Origin: JAVKFY01 sp040223615
GTDB lineage: Bacteria; Pseudomonadota; Alphaproteobacteria; GCA-2731375
Direction: 5' to 3'
Assembly (NCBI GenBank): GCA_040223615.1
Contig: JAVKFY010000005.1
Location: 62,001-126,000 of the forward strand
DNA: 64,000 bases
Shown here: positions 24,198 through 32,378 of the stretch, in pieces
Numbering within the stretch: the stretch's first letter is position 1
Layout of the letters: each line of letters opens with the position of its first letter
Program-made: the position numbers and the translations under genes
The notes under the pieces: generated by a model
Told to the model about the DNA's origin: nothing
Seen by the model: the letters and a program-made list of their open reading frames with translations, nothing else
Databases searched by the model: none

Positions 24198-25364
24198 ATG
24201 GTGAAGCCCGCCAATCAGGTGCTCTCCTCGTTCGGCACGACGGTGTTCGAGGTGATGAGCCGGCTGGCGATCGAGCACAAGTCGATCAACCTCGGGCAGG
24301 GCTTCCCGGACGAGGAGGGTCCGGCCAGCATCAAGGACATGGCCGACAAGGCGACCCGCGAGTTCCCGAACCAGTACCCGCCGATGATGGGCATCCCCGA
24401 GCTGCGGCAGGCCGTCGCCGCGCACAACAAGCGCTTCTACGACCTGGACTGCGACTGGCAGAGCGAGGTGATGGTCACGTCCGGCGCGACCGAGGCGCTG
24501 GCGGCGGCGATCCTGGCCCTGGTCGAGCCCGGCGACGAAGTGGTGGTGTTCGATCCGCTGTACGACAGCTACCTGCCGATGCTGCGCCGCGCAGGCGCCG
24601 ACGCGAAGATCGTCCGTCTGGAGCCGCCGCACTGGGAGCTGCCGCGCGACAAGCTCGCGGACGCCTTCTCCGACAGGACCAAGCTGATCCTGCTGAACAC
24701 GCCGATGAACCCGACCGGCAAGGTGTTCTCCGCCGACGAGCTCGGCTTCATCGCCGCGCTGATGGACAAGCACGACAGCTACGCGATCTGCGACGACGTC
24801 TACGAGCACCTGGTATTCGACGGCGCCAAGCACATTCCGCTGATCACCTTGCCGGGCATGCGCGAGCGCTGCGTGCGCATCGGCTCGGCCGGCAAGACCT
24901 TCTCGATGACCGGCTGGAAGGTTGGCTACGTGACCGCGTGTGCGGACCTGCTCGGCGTGATCTCCAAGGCGCACCAGTTCCTGGTGTTCACCACGCCGCC
25001 GAACCTGCAGCGCGCCGTCGCCCACGGCCTGGAGCACGAGGAAGTCTGGTACACCGGTCTCGCCGGCCAGCTCCAGGCCAAGCGCGACCGGCTGGCCGAC
25101 GGGCTGAGCGGGCTCGGCTTCGAGGTCCTGCACTGCGCCTCGACCTATTTCCTGAGCGCCGACATCCGCCCTTTCGGCTTCAATGGCTCCGACGTCGATT
25201 TCTGCAGGCACCTGACCATCGAGGCCGGCGTCACCCTGGTGCCGGGCAGCGCACTGTTCGCCACCGCCGGCGTCGACCACCTCGTGCGCTTCTGCTTCTG
25301 CAAGCGCGACGACGTGCTGGACGGCGCACTGGACCGCCTGGCCACGCATTTCGGGCGCGGCTAA
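24198..25364 (+). CDS. pyridoxal-phosphate aminotransferase, class I/II
   Basis: The 388-residue protein is a fold-type I aminotransferase of the kynurenine/methionine (YbdL-like) group. It shows INLGQGFPDEEGP, YPPMMGIPELRQAVA, MVTSGATEALAAA, the NPTGK loop, CDDVYEHLVFD, the PLP lysine in SAGKTFSMTGWKVGY and the carboxylate-binding Arg near the end (VRFCFCKRDD). ATG at 24198 has GGAAGG about seven bases upstream. Residues about 26-67 are duplicated as a fragment 2.5 kb upstream, with the LysR-azoR-doxX cassette between. tRNA-His follows. Confidence 0.88.
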   Translation: MVKPANQVLSSFGTTVFEVMSRLAIEHKSINLGQGFPDEEGPASIKDMADKATREFPNQYPPMMGIPELRQAVAAHNKRFYDLDCDWQSEVMVTSGATEALAAAILALVEPGDEVVVFDPLYDSYLPMLRRAGADAKIVRLEPPHWELPRDKLADAFSDRTKLILLNTPMNPTGKVFSADELGFIAALMDKHDSYAICDDVYEHLVFDGAKHIPLITLPGMRERCVRIGSAGKTFSMTGWKVGYVTACADLLGVISKAHQFLVFTTPPNLQRAVAHGLEHEEVWYTGLAGQLQAKRDRLADGLSGLGFEVLHCASTYFLSADIRPFGFNGSDVDFCRHLTIEAGVTLVPGSALFATAGVDHLVRFCFCKRDDVLDGALDRLATHFGRG

Positions 25365-25418
25365 CGCGTCGCTTGACGCTCAGGGGGGCTTGGCGCTATC
25401 CACACCGCCTTACCTGTG

Positions 25419-25495
25419 GCGGGTGTAGCTCAGTTGGTTAGAGCGCCTGACTGTGACTCAGGAGGTCGCCGGTTCGAGACCGGTCACTCGCCCCA
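25419..25495 (+). tRNA. tRNA-His (GTG anticodon)
   Basis: The cloverleaf is complete: acceptor GCGGGTG/CACTCGC, D-arm GCTC/GAGC, anticodon stem CCTGA/TCAGG with loop CTGTGAC, T-arm GCCGG/CCGGT and an encoded CCA. Base 25418 is a G and the discriminator is C, giving the classical G-1:C73 identity pair of bacterial tRNA-His, which some alphaproteobacteria have lost. TTTT follows. Confidence 0.97.
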
Positions 25496-25525
25496 TTTTC
25501 CCCACCAACGCAGCCCAGAATGAGA

Positions 25526-25845
25526 GATGCCCGGGTCGAGCCCACGGGTGTCCGGTTCAGGCTTCGCGTGGCGGTCAGAAGTGTTTTGGAAAACAATCGG
25601 TTGCGCCGTGCCGCCGTTGGAGTGGACGGCATTTCCATAGGAACCTCGTCATTCCTGCGAAGGCAGGAATCCAGACCGGCCGCTGTCGCGATTTCACCCG
25701 GATACGCGGAGCGCCGATCCCTGTAACTCCGCGTTCTCCGCGTGCCTATATCGACGTTGACTGGATGCCAGCCTGCGCTGGCATGACGCGTGTTGTTGGT
25801 CCCGCCAGAGCTTAACCGGACACCCGAGGGTCGAGCCCGGGCATC
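25526..25845. repeat. nested palindromic element, MITE-like, beside tRNA-His
   Basis: The 32-base ends 25526-25557 and 25814-25845 are inverse complements with few mismatches (both begin or end with GATGCCCGGG and GGTGTCCGGTT or their complements). Inside is a second palindromic pair around 25648-25675 (CGTCATTCCTGCGAAGGC) and 25760-25789 (CCAGCCTGCGCTGGCATGACG). The inner sequence type is a familiar dispersed repeat in alphaproteobacteria (recollection). No transposase is present. The open frames across this stretch are not real genes. The whole gap 25496-25902 holds only this and the next hairpin. Confidence 0.65.
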
Positions 25846-25867
25846 ACGCGTGATCTGTACATTCGTC

Positions 25868-25890
25868 ACAGCCGGGCTTGACCCGGCTGT
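25868..25890 (-). terminator. hairpin after the esterase gene
   Basis: ACAGCCGGG (25868-25876) and CCCGGCTGT (25882-25890) are perfectly complementary with a 5-base loop, 12 bp beyond the stop of the minus-strand hydrolase. It may also be a dispersed repeat unit. Confidence 0.5.
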
Positions 25891-25902
25891 CTCCGTCCCG
25901 AG

Positions 25903-26793
25903 CTACGCCAGCTTCGATTTCAGGAACGCGCCGCCGCGCATGATCGCCTCGCGGCCCTCGCTCAGCATCGGGGCGAACAGGTGCCAGACGTGGATCATCC
26001 GCACTGCTTCCTCGTAGGCAACCTCGACGCCGGCGGCCTCCGCCTTGGCCTTGAGTCGGCGCGCGTCGTCCAGCAGAACCTCCGCCGTGCCGACCTGGAT
26101 CATCAGTGGCGGCAGTCCGGTCAGGTCGGCGTAGAGCGGCGCGGCGAGCGGGCTTTTCGGGTCGGCGCCGTTCAGGTACAGCGCGGCGAGCTTGGTCAGC
26201 CCGTCGTACTTCACCATCGGGTCCTCGTCGGCCTTCGAGGTCATGCTCTCGCCGACGCCCTCCATGTCGGTCCACGGCGAGATGCACCAGCCGCACGCGG
26301 GCATCGCCAGGCCCTTGTCGCGCGCCGCCAGCAGCGTGGCGACGGTGAGGCCGCCGCCGGCCGAGTCGCCGGCGATCGCCACCTGGCCCGGCTGGAAGCC
26401 CTGGTCGAGCAGCCAGCCATAGGCTGCCACGGCGTCGTCGACCGCGGCCGGGAACGGGTGTTCCGGCGCCAGCCGGTAGTCCAGCAGCAGCACCGAGCAG
26501 CCTGACGCCACCGACACGTCGTAGGCCAGCCGGCGATGCGTGTTCAGCGAGCCGATGACATAGCCGCCGCCGTGCACATACAGCACCGCGCGGCCGGGGT
26601 CGGCGTCGGGGCCGCGGACCCATTCGGCCGGCCGCCCGGCCACGGTCAGTTCCTCCACCGTCGCGTCGTCCGCCATCGGCAGGTACTTGCCCAGCATTTC
26701 AAAGCCGGCCCGCAAGTCGTCCACGCTGGGATTGTCCGGCGGCGGACGCTTGGTCAGCAGATCGATCAGGCCGTCGAGCTCGGTTTGCGTCAT
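25903..26793 (-). CDS. alpha/beta hydrolase, hormone-sensitive-lipase (family IV) type
   Basis: The 296-residue esterase has the HGGG oxyanion motif (YVHGGGYVIGSLNTH), LDYRLAPEHPFPA, the nucleophile elbow GDSAGGGL, an acid near AEVLLDDARR and the His in MIHVWHLFAP. It should hydrolyse short acyl esters. The ATG at 26793 follows AGGGAGA; the frame extends upstream but runs through a separate small lipoprotein gene. Substrate is unknown. Confidence 0.88.
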   Translation of the reverse strand: MTQTELDGLIDLLTKRPPPDNPSVDDLRAGFEMLGKYLPMADDATVEELTVAGRPAEWVRGPDADPGRAVLYVHGGGYVIGSLNTHRRLAYDVSVASGCSVLLLDYRLAPEHPFPAAVDDAVAAYGWLLDQGFQPGQVAIAGDSAGGGLTVATLLAARDKGLAMPACGWCISPWTDMEGVGESMTSKADEDPMVKYDGLTKLAALYLNGADPKSPLAAPLYADLTGLPPLMIQVGTAEVLLDDARRLKAKAEAAGVEVAYEEAVRMIHVWHLFAPMLSEGREAIMRGGAFLKSKLA

Positions 26794-26812
26794 CGGATGG
26801 TCTCCCTGTTGC

Positions 26813-26989
26813 CTATTCGGCGGTCGGCGCCGGCGGCAGGATCGGGTTGCCGTTGCCGTCGCGGCGGACGGGTTCGGCCTTGCGCTCCGGTTCCAGCCAC
26901 GACAGGCCGAGATAGTCGTCACGAACCAAGGGCCCGCCGCCGCAAGACGCCAGCGCGAGCAGAACAAGTACTGTTACGAGTCGGATCAT
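26813..26989 (-). CDS. small lipoprotein, 58 residues
   Basis: A short gene with a clean signal: MIRLVTVLVLLALASC, with the lipobox LASC, then GGGPLVRDDYLGLSWLEPE and a proline-rich end (NPILPPAPTAE). It lies in a different frame from the long upstream extension of the esterase frame, 19 bp before the esterase start, and probably heads its transcript. No strong ribosome site is visible. Function is unknown; the length and lipobox support it being real. Confidence 0.6.
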   Translation of the reverse strand: MIRLVTVLVLLALASCGGGPLVRDDYLGLSWLEPERKAEPVRRDGNGNPILPPAPTAE

Positions 26990-27072
26990 CGGCGCAACTT
27001 GTCATGCCGCCACCGCGACGGGAAGGGCTTTGCCTTGTCGTGGCGCCGGCCGGTCCGTAGATTGCCGCGCCG

Positions 27073-27990
27073 ATGCGACGTTGGATGCACATTCAGAGGA
27101 TTCTGCTGGCGCTGGCGCTGTTGCTGCCGGCGACGGTCCGCGCCGACACCGCGGCGGGACTGGCCGCCCTGGCGCGTGGCGATCTGGCCGGCGGCCGGGT
27201 TCTGCTGCAGGTCGCGGCATCGGAGGGCGACGCCGAGGCGGCCTACCAGGTCGGCCTGATCTACGACGCCGGCCGCGGCGTGCCGGCCGACCCGGCACAG
27301 GCACTGAAGTGGTTCACCCAGGCCGCCGAGGCCGGCCATGCCGAGGCCGCCCGGGTGGTCGGCATCTACTACGAGGAAGGCAAGGGCGTCGCCCAGGACC
27401 ACACCCAGTCGGCGCGCTGGTATGGCAGGGCGGCCAACGCCGGCAACGCCAAGGCGCAGCGCAATCTCGGCAGCGCCTACGCGCTCGGCCGCGGCGTGCC
27501 GCGCGACTACGAGCAGGCCGCGCGCTGGTTCCGCGCCGCCGCCGATCAGGGCAATGCCGACGCGCAGCGCAACCTGGCCTATCTGTACTTCTTCGGCCGT
27601 GGCGTGCCGCGCGACGAGGCCAGGGCCACCGAGCTGTTCGCCGCCGCCGCGTCGGCCAACGCCGATGGTGCCGGCAAGGCCGACTACGCGCTCGGCTTCT
27701 CCTACTACAACGGCCGTGGCGTCGAGCGGGATTTCGCCGCGGCACTGGCGCACTTCAAGGTCGCCGCCAACAAGGGCAATGCCGATGCGCAGATTTTCCT
27801 GGCCCGCATGTACCTGAACGGCGAGGGCACCGCGAAGGACCCGTTCCAGTCCTACTACTGGGCCCTGCTCGGCGGGCTGCAGAAGCCGGAGCTTGCGGCC
27901 TATTATTTCGACGAGCTGCGCCCGCTGCTGACCGATGCCGACCGGGCCGCCGTGCGCCGGGGCCTGAGCGAGTTCACGCCGGACGGCTAG
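27073..27990 (+). CDS. secreted Sel1-repeat (TPR-like) protein
   Basis: The 305-residue product has a signal peptide (cleavage near VRAD, about residue 24) followed by about six Sel1-like repeats of 36 residues. Each repeat contains an AxYxxGxxYxxGxGVxxD pattern, for example AYQVGLIYDAGRGVPADPAQ and YLYFFGRGVPRDEARA. Such proteins are periplasmic scaffolds for protein interactions. A second ATG at 27085 is an alternative start. The stop overlaps that of the convergent DUF3179 gene by 4 bp. Confidence 0.85.
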   Translation: MRRWMHIQRILLALALLLPATVRADTAAGLAALARGDLAGGRVLLQVAASEGDAEAAYQVGLIYDAGRGVPADPAQALKWFTQAAEAGHAEAARVVGIYYEEGKGVAQDHTQSARWYGRAANAGNAKAQRNLGSAYALGRGVPRDYEQAARWFRAAADQGNADAQRNLAYLYFFGRGVPRDEARATELFAAAASANADGAGKADYALGFSYYNGRGVERDFAAALAHFKVAANKGNADAQIFLARMYLNGEGTAKDPFQSYYWALLGGLQKPELAAYYFDELRPLLTDADRAAVRRGLSEFTPDG

Positions 27991-29342
27991 CGGCCGCCGC
28001 CGAGTTCGCCCTGGCCGCCGAAATAGCCCGACCAGGCGAACCAGTAGGCGATATGACCCGGCAGGCGCGCCAGGCGCCGGTCCTCCGGCCCCACCAGCGC
28101 GGTTTCCGTCACTTGCCACTCGGTGCCGGCCTGGCGCACGCGGTCGGCGCTGTCGGACTTGGCGAATTCGAGGCCGTCGGCCCGGTAGGCGCGCACCGTG
28201 CGGCTCGCCGCGTCGCCGATCAGCACCAGGTCGAGCGCGCCGGCGCTGTCGTTGATCACAGCGCCGCCGGCGAACAGGGCGAGCGGCCAGGCCTTCTGCA
28301 CGTCGGCGCCGCGCAGCGCGAAAACCTGGTCCTTGGCCTTCAACCGGCTCTCGTCGACCAGAGCCGGAAACATCATCTCCGGGCTGGAGAAGTAGGTGCC
28401 GTAGGGCCGGCCGGGCCGGTAGTCGCGGGCATAGCCGGTGTCGATCGCGAGCACGCGGGTGTCGCGATGGCTGCGCCGCCAGTCGCCCCAGGTGGTGATC
28501 GCCACCGGCCGAACCCGCAGCTCGATCCCCGATCCGGTCAGCGGCCCGGCGACCGGCCGCCCGGTGAACTGGTTCCACAGCGAATGCGTGTAGGTGTCGT
28601 ACATCAGCTTGTTCGAGCGGTAGAGGAAACCCGACGACCCGAAGACCAGCGGGTAGGGGAACCCTTCCACAGCGGTCTCGAACAGGATGCCGGAGCCGCA
28701 CAGGGTGCAATAGGCCAGGGAGACCGGCACCCCGCCGACCACGTCATTGAACATCTCGTGCCAGTCCATCAGCCGCAGCGGGTAGGCCCGCGCGTCCCCG
28801 TTGATCGACAGCCCGAAGACCTGTTCCTCGTCTTCCAGGTAATGCGCCGCGTCGGCCGCGATCAGGCGTGGCAGCGTCAGCGCCGGAATGCCGTCCTTCT
28901 TCACCCCGCCCCAGGTGATCTCCTCGACGCGGATCTCGTGCGTCGTGTCGTCCTGGAGAAACAGGCGGAAGTTGCCGTCGATCTGGGCATGGACACGAGC
29001 GTGTATCGTTTGAAAGCCGTCGAAGGGCCGGATCTCGGGGTGCGCCTGTTGCCACAGCATCCAGGCGTTCCAGTCGTCGGCCGTCGACTCGCCGGTGAGC
29101 TGCTGAAGGACGCCGACCAGTTCGCCATCGCTGGTGTCGAGGAAGCGCATCGCCAGGATCAACAACGGCGCCGCGTCGATCTCGCCGCGCTTGGCGAAGT
29201 AGCTCAGCGCCGAGCGCTGCACCGCCGGCTCGCTGGCATCGAACAGCTCCATGCCCCAACGCACCAGGTCGGCACGATCGTTCGCCGCCGCCGGCGGTGC
29301 CAGCAGCGCCAGGACCAGGACAAATGCACGCCAAGCCGCCAT
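27987..29342 (-). CDS. DUF3179 domain-containing exported protein
   Basis: The 451-residue product begins with a signal peptide (ALLAPPAAAND). The C-terminal three quarters match the DUF3179 family by recollection, with GDARAYPLRLMDWHEMFND, VSLAYCTLCGSGI and SLWNQFTGRPVAG; the two cysteines in the CTLC motif are the family hallmark and might bind a metal or heme. Function is unknown. ATG at 29342 was chosen as it starts the signal peptide; the longer frame to 29459 overlaps the amidase promoter. Confidence 0.75.
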   Translation of the reverse strand: MAAWRAFVLVLALLAPPAAANDRADLVRWGMELFDASEPAVQRSALSYFAKRGEIDAAPLLILAMRFLDTSDGELVGVLQQLTGESTADDWNAWMLWQQAHPEIRPFDGFQTIHARVHAQIDGNFRLFLQDDTTHEIRVEEITWGGVKKDGIPALTLPRLIAADAAHYLEDEEQVFGLSINGDARAYPLRLMDWHEMFNDVVGGVPVSLAYCTLCGSGILFETAVEGFPYPLVFGSSGFLYRSNKLMYDTYTHSLWNQFTGRPVAGPLTGSGIELRVRPVAITTWGDWRRSHRDTRVLAIDTGYARDYRPGRPYGTYFSSPEMMFPALVDESRLKAKDQVFALRGADVQKAWPLALFAGGAVINDSAGALDLVLIGDAASRTVRAYRADGLEFAKSDSADRVRQAGTEWQVTETALVGPEDRRLARLPGHIAYWFAWSGYFGGQGELGGGR

Positions 29343-29479
29343 CGGCTGACAATGCCGCTGCCGCCATCGCGGGCCAACGAAACTCTGCGTGAGGTTGGTG
29401 TGAAATGACGTCATTCGGTGCGTTGCGCCGGTCGCCTCCCGCGGACGACAATGCAGCAATCGGCAGGGGAGCCAAAAGA

Positions 29480-30883
29480 ATGTCCGAAGACCTGGCCTAC
29501 ATGAGTGCGACCGAACTGGTGCGCCGTTTCCGCGACAAGTCGCTCTCGCCGGTCGAGGCGACCGAGGCGGCGCTGGCGCGCATCGACAGCGATAACGACA
29601 AGATCAATGCCTTCAACGTGCTCGACCCGGAACGCGCGCTGGCCCAGGCCAGGCGGTCCGAGGCGCGCTGGCAGCATGGCGATCCGGCCGGCGCCGTCGA
29701 CGGCGTCCCGACCTCGATCAAGGACCTGGTCCTGTCCGACGGCTGGCCGACCATGCGCGGCAGCCGCACCACCGATCCTGCCGGCCCATGGGATACCGAC
29801 GCGCCGGCCGTGGCCAGGCTGCGCGAGCATGGCGCCGTGTTCATCGGCAAGACCACGACCCCGGAGTTCGGCTGGAAGGGCATCACCGACTCGCCGCTGA
29901 CCGGCATCACCCGCAACCCGTGGAACCTGGCCAAGACGCCGGGCGGCTCGTCCGGCGGCGGCACCGCAGCGCTGGCCGCCGGCATGGGGGCGCTGGCGAT
30001 CGGCTCCGACGGCGGCGGTTCGATCCGCATTCCCTGCGGCTTCACCGGCGTCTTCGGCATCAAGGCGCAGTTCGGCCGGGTGCCGGCCTGGCCGCCCAGC
30101 GCCATGGGCACGCTGAGCCATGTCGGTCCGATGGCCCGCTCCGTCGCCGACGCCGCGCTGATGCTGAACGTGATGGCCGAGCCGGATGCCCGCGACTGGT
30201 CCTCCATCGAATATGTGAAGCACGATTACGGCAACGGCCTGGACCGTGGCGTGAAGGGCCTGCGCGTCGCCTACAGCCCCGACCTGGGCTACGCCAAGGT
30301 TCATCCGGAGGTCGCCGCCGCGGTGGCCGAGGCGGCCAAGACCTTCGAGAGCCTGGGCGCCTATGTCGAGCAGATCGATCCGGGTTTCGCCGACCCGACG
30401 GAGGACTTCCGCACCCTGTGGTGGGCCGGCGCGGCCGCCGCCATGGGCGACTTCTCAGCGGAGCAGAAGGCGGTGATGGAGCCGCCGCTGGCCGAGCTGG
30501 TCGAGGAGGGCAAGAGCCTGACGGCGGTGCAGCTGCAGAAGGCGGTCAACGCCCGCTTCGCGCTCGGCACCCACATGCGGGTGTTCCACATGGCCTATGA
30601 CCTGCTGCTGACCCCGGCGCTGGCGGTGCCGGCCTTCGATGTCGGCACGTTGGCGCCGGAAGGCTGGGAAGGCACCGGCCACTGGCTGAAATGGACACCT
30701 TTCAGCTACCCTTTCAACATGACGCAGCAGCCGGCCTGCTCGGTGCCGTGCGGCTTCACCAGCGACCGGCTGCCGGTCGGCCTGCAGATCGTCGCCGACA
30801 CCTACCGCGAGGATTTGGTGCTGCGCGCCGCTGCCGCCTTCGAGGCGACCCAGCCGGCGGTGACGTGGCCGGGGCAGGTCTGA
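29480..30883 (+). CDS. amidase signature family protein
   Basis: The 467-residue enzyme belongs to the amidase signature family, hydrolysing amides through a Ser-cisSer-Lys triad. The lysine is in VPTSIKDLVLS, the cis-serine in TPGGSSGGGTAA and the nucleophile in GSDGGGSIRIPCGF. It resembles bacterial amidases rather than GatA, as no GatB or GatC is near. ATG at 29480 has AGGGGAG about nine bases upstream. Substrate is unknown. Confidence 0.9.
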   Translation: MSEDLAYMSATELVRRFRDKSLSPVEATEAALARIDSDNDKINAFNVLDPERALAQARRSEARWQHGDPAGAVDGVPTSIKDLVLSDGWPTMRGSRTTDPAGPWDTDAPAVARLREHGAVFIGKTTTPEFGWKGITDSPLTGITRNPWNLAKTPGGSSGGGTAALAAGMGALAIGSDGGGSIRIPCGFTGVFGIKAQFGRVPAWPPSAMGTLSHVGPMARSVADAALMLNVMAEPDARDWSSIEYVKHDYGNGLDRGVKGLRVAYSPDLGYAKVHPEVAAAVAEAAKTFESLGAYVEQIDPGFADPTEDFRTLWWAGAAAAMGDFSAEQKAVMEPPLAELVEEGKSLTAVQLQKAVNARFALGTHMRVFHMAYDLLLTPALAVPAFDVGTLAPEGWEGTGHWLKWTPFSYPFNMTQQPACSVPCGFTSDRLPVGLQIVADTYREDLVLRAAAAFEATQPAVTWPGQV

Positions 30884-30938
30884 ATCCGCGCCGGATCGGG
30901 TCAGGTAGTGTCAATGATCGACCGGTCATAATCCAGCG

Positions 30939-32378
30939 ATGTTGGAACTTCTGTCCGTCCAGGAGATGTACGCGGCCGACAGGGCGGCGATCGACGCCGG
31001 CGTCAGCGGCGAGACGTTGATGGAGGCGGCCGGCGCCGGCGTCGCCGAGGCGATCCTCGACCGTTTCGGGCCCTGTCCGGTGGCGGTGCTGTGCGGACCC
31101 GGCAACAACGGCGGCGACGGTTTCGTCATCGCCCGTCTGCTGAAGCAGGCCGGCGCCACCGTCCGGCTGGCGCTGCTGGGCGAGCCCGGTGCGCTGAAGG
31201 GCGACGCCGCGGTGATGGCCAGCCGTTGGGATGGCGCGGTCGAGCCGCTGGCCGAGGCGGCATTGGAGGGCGCCGAACTGGTGGTCGATGCGATCTTCGG
31301 CGCCGGCCTGGCGCGCGACGTCGACGGCCCGGTGCGCCAGCTTCTCGAAGCCGCCGCCGCGCGCGGCCTGCCGAGTGTCGCGGTCGACGTGCCAAGCGGC
31401 GTGCATGGCGATACCGGCTTGGTGATGGGCCATGCCTTGCCCGCCGCGCTCACCGTCACGTTCTTCCGCGCCAAGCCGGGTCACCTGCTGATGCCCGGGC
31501 GAGCGCTGTGCGGCGACCTCAAGCTCATCGACATCGGCATCCCGGCAGATGTCCTGGACGCTGACACGTGGCGCAACGGTCCCGACCTGTGGCTGCCGTC
31601 GTGGCCCGGCCCGCGCCAGGACGGCCACAAGTACAGCCGCGGTCACGTGGTGGTCGCGGCCGGACCCTTCGGGCGCGGCGGCGCGGCACGGCTGGCGGCG
31701 CGCGGCGCGCTGCGCATCGGTGCCGGCCTCGTCACCCTGGCGGCGCCGCGCGAGGCGGTGAACGAACATGCCGGCATGCTCGACGCGATCATGATGGAGG
31801 GCGGTTTCATCGATGCCATCGAGGACGCGAGGCGCAACGCTGTCGTGGTCGGCCCCGGCAACGGCATCACCGGCCAGACCCGTGCCAACGCGCTGCACGC
31901 GCTGCAGGCCGGCAAGGCGACGGTGCTGGACGCCGATGCGCTGACCGTCTTCGCCGATGCCCGATCGTTGCTGATGGACGCGCTGCATGCGAATTGCGTG
32001 CTGACTCCGCACGAGGGCGAGTTCGCGCGCCTGTTCGACGTCGAGGGCGGCAAGCTCGCCCGGGCCCGCGCCGCCGCCGCGCAGTGCGGCGCCGTGGTAC
32101 TGCTGAAAGGGCCGGACACCGTCATCGCGGCGCCCGACGGCCGTGCCATCATCAACGACAACGCGCCGCCCGACCTGGCCACGGCCGGGGCCGGCGACGT
32201 GCTGGCCGGCTTCATCGGCGGTCTGCTGGGCCAGGGCGTGCCGGCCTTCGAGGCCGCCGCCGCCGCCGCCTGGCTGCATGGCGAGGCGGCGAGGGCGTTC
32301 GGGCCGGGCTTGATCGCCGAGGATTTGCCGGAGATGTTGCCGGCCGTGTTGCGCCAGTTGAGGAACCGAGTGTCGTGA
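30939..32378 (+). CDS. nnr: bifunctional NAD(P)H-hydrate epimerase / ADP-dependent dehydratase
   Basis: The 479-residue protein repairs hydrated NADH and NADPH. The N-terminal epimerase (YjeF_N, residues 1-210) shows LCGPGNNGGDGFVIARLL and VDAIFGAGLARDVDGP. The C-terminal dehydratase (about 225-479) shows KYSRGHVVVAAGPFGRGGA, VVGPGNGI, LTPHEGEFARLF, and the catalytic AGAGDVLAGFIGG. This is the common fused form. It is the first gene of a tight run; its TGA overlaps the GTG of the malonyl-CoA decarboxylase gene. Confidence 0.93.
   Translation: MLELLSVQEMYAADRAAIDAGVSGETLMEAAGAGVAEAILDRFGPCPVAVLCGPGNNGGDGFVIARLLKQAGATVRLALLGEPGALKGDAAVMASRWDGAVEPLAEAALEGAELVVDAIFGAGLARDVDGPVRQLLEAAAARGLPSVAVDVPSGVHGDTGLVMGHALPAALTVTFFRAKPGHLLMPGRALCGDLKLIDIGIPADVLDADTWRNGPDLWLPSWPGPRQDGHKYSRGHVVVAAGPFGRGGAARLAARGALRIGAGLVTLAAPREAVNEHAGMLDAIMMEGGFIDAIEDARRNAVVVGPGNGITGQTRANALHALQAGKATVLDADALTVFADARSLLMDALHANCVLTPHEGEFARLFDVEGGKLARARAAAAQCGAVVLLKGPDTVIAAPDGRAIINDNAPPDLATAGAGDVLAGFIGGLLGQGVPAFEAAAAAAWLHGEAARAFGPGLIAEDLPEMLPAVLRQLRNRVS

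Noticed and set aside
25438..25869. 143-residue minus-strand frame after the aminotransferase
   Set aside because: It runs across the palindromic repeat and the tRNA-His gene; its peptide is the translation of repeat and tRNA sequence.
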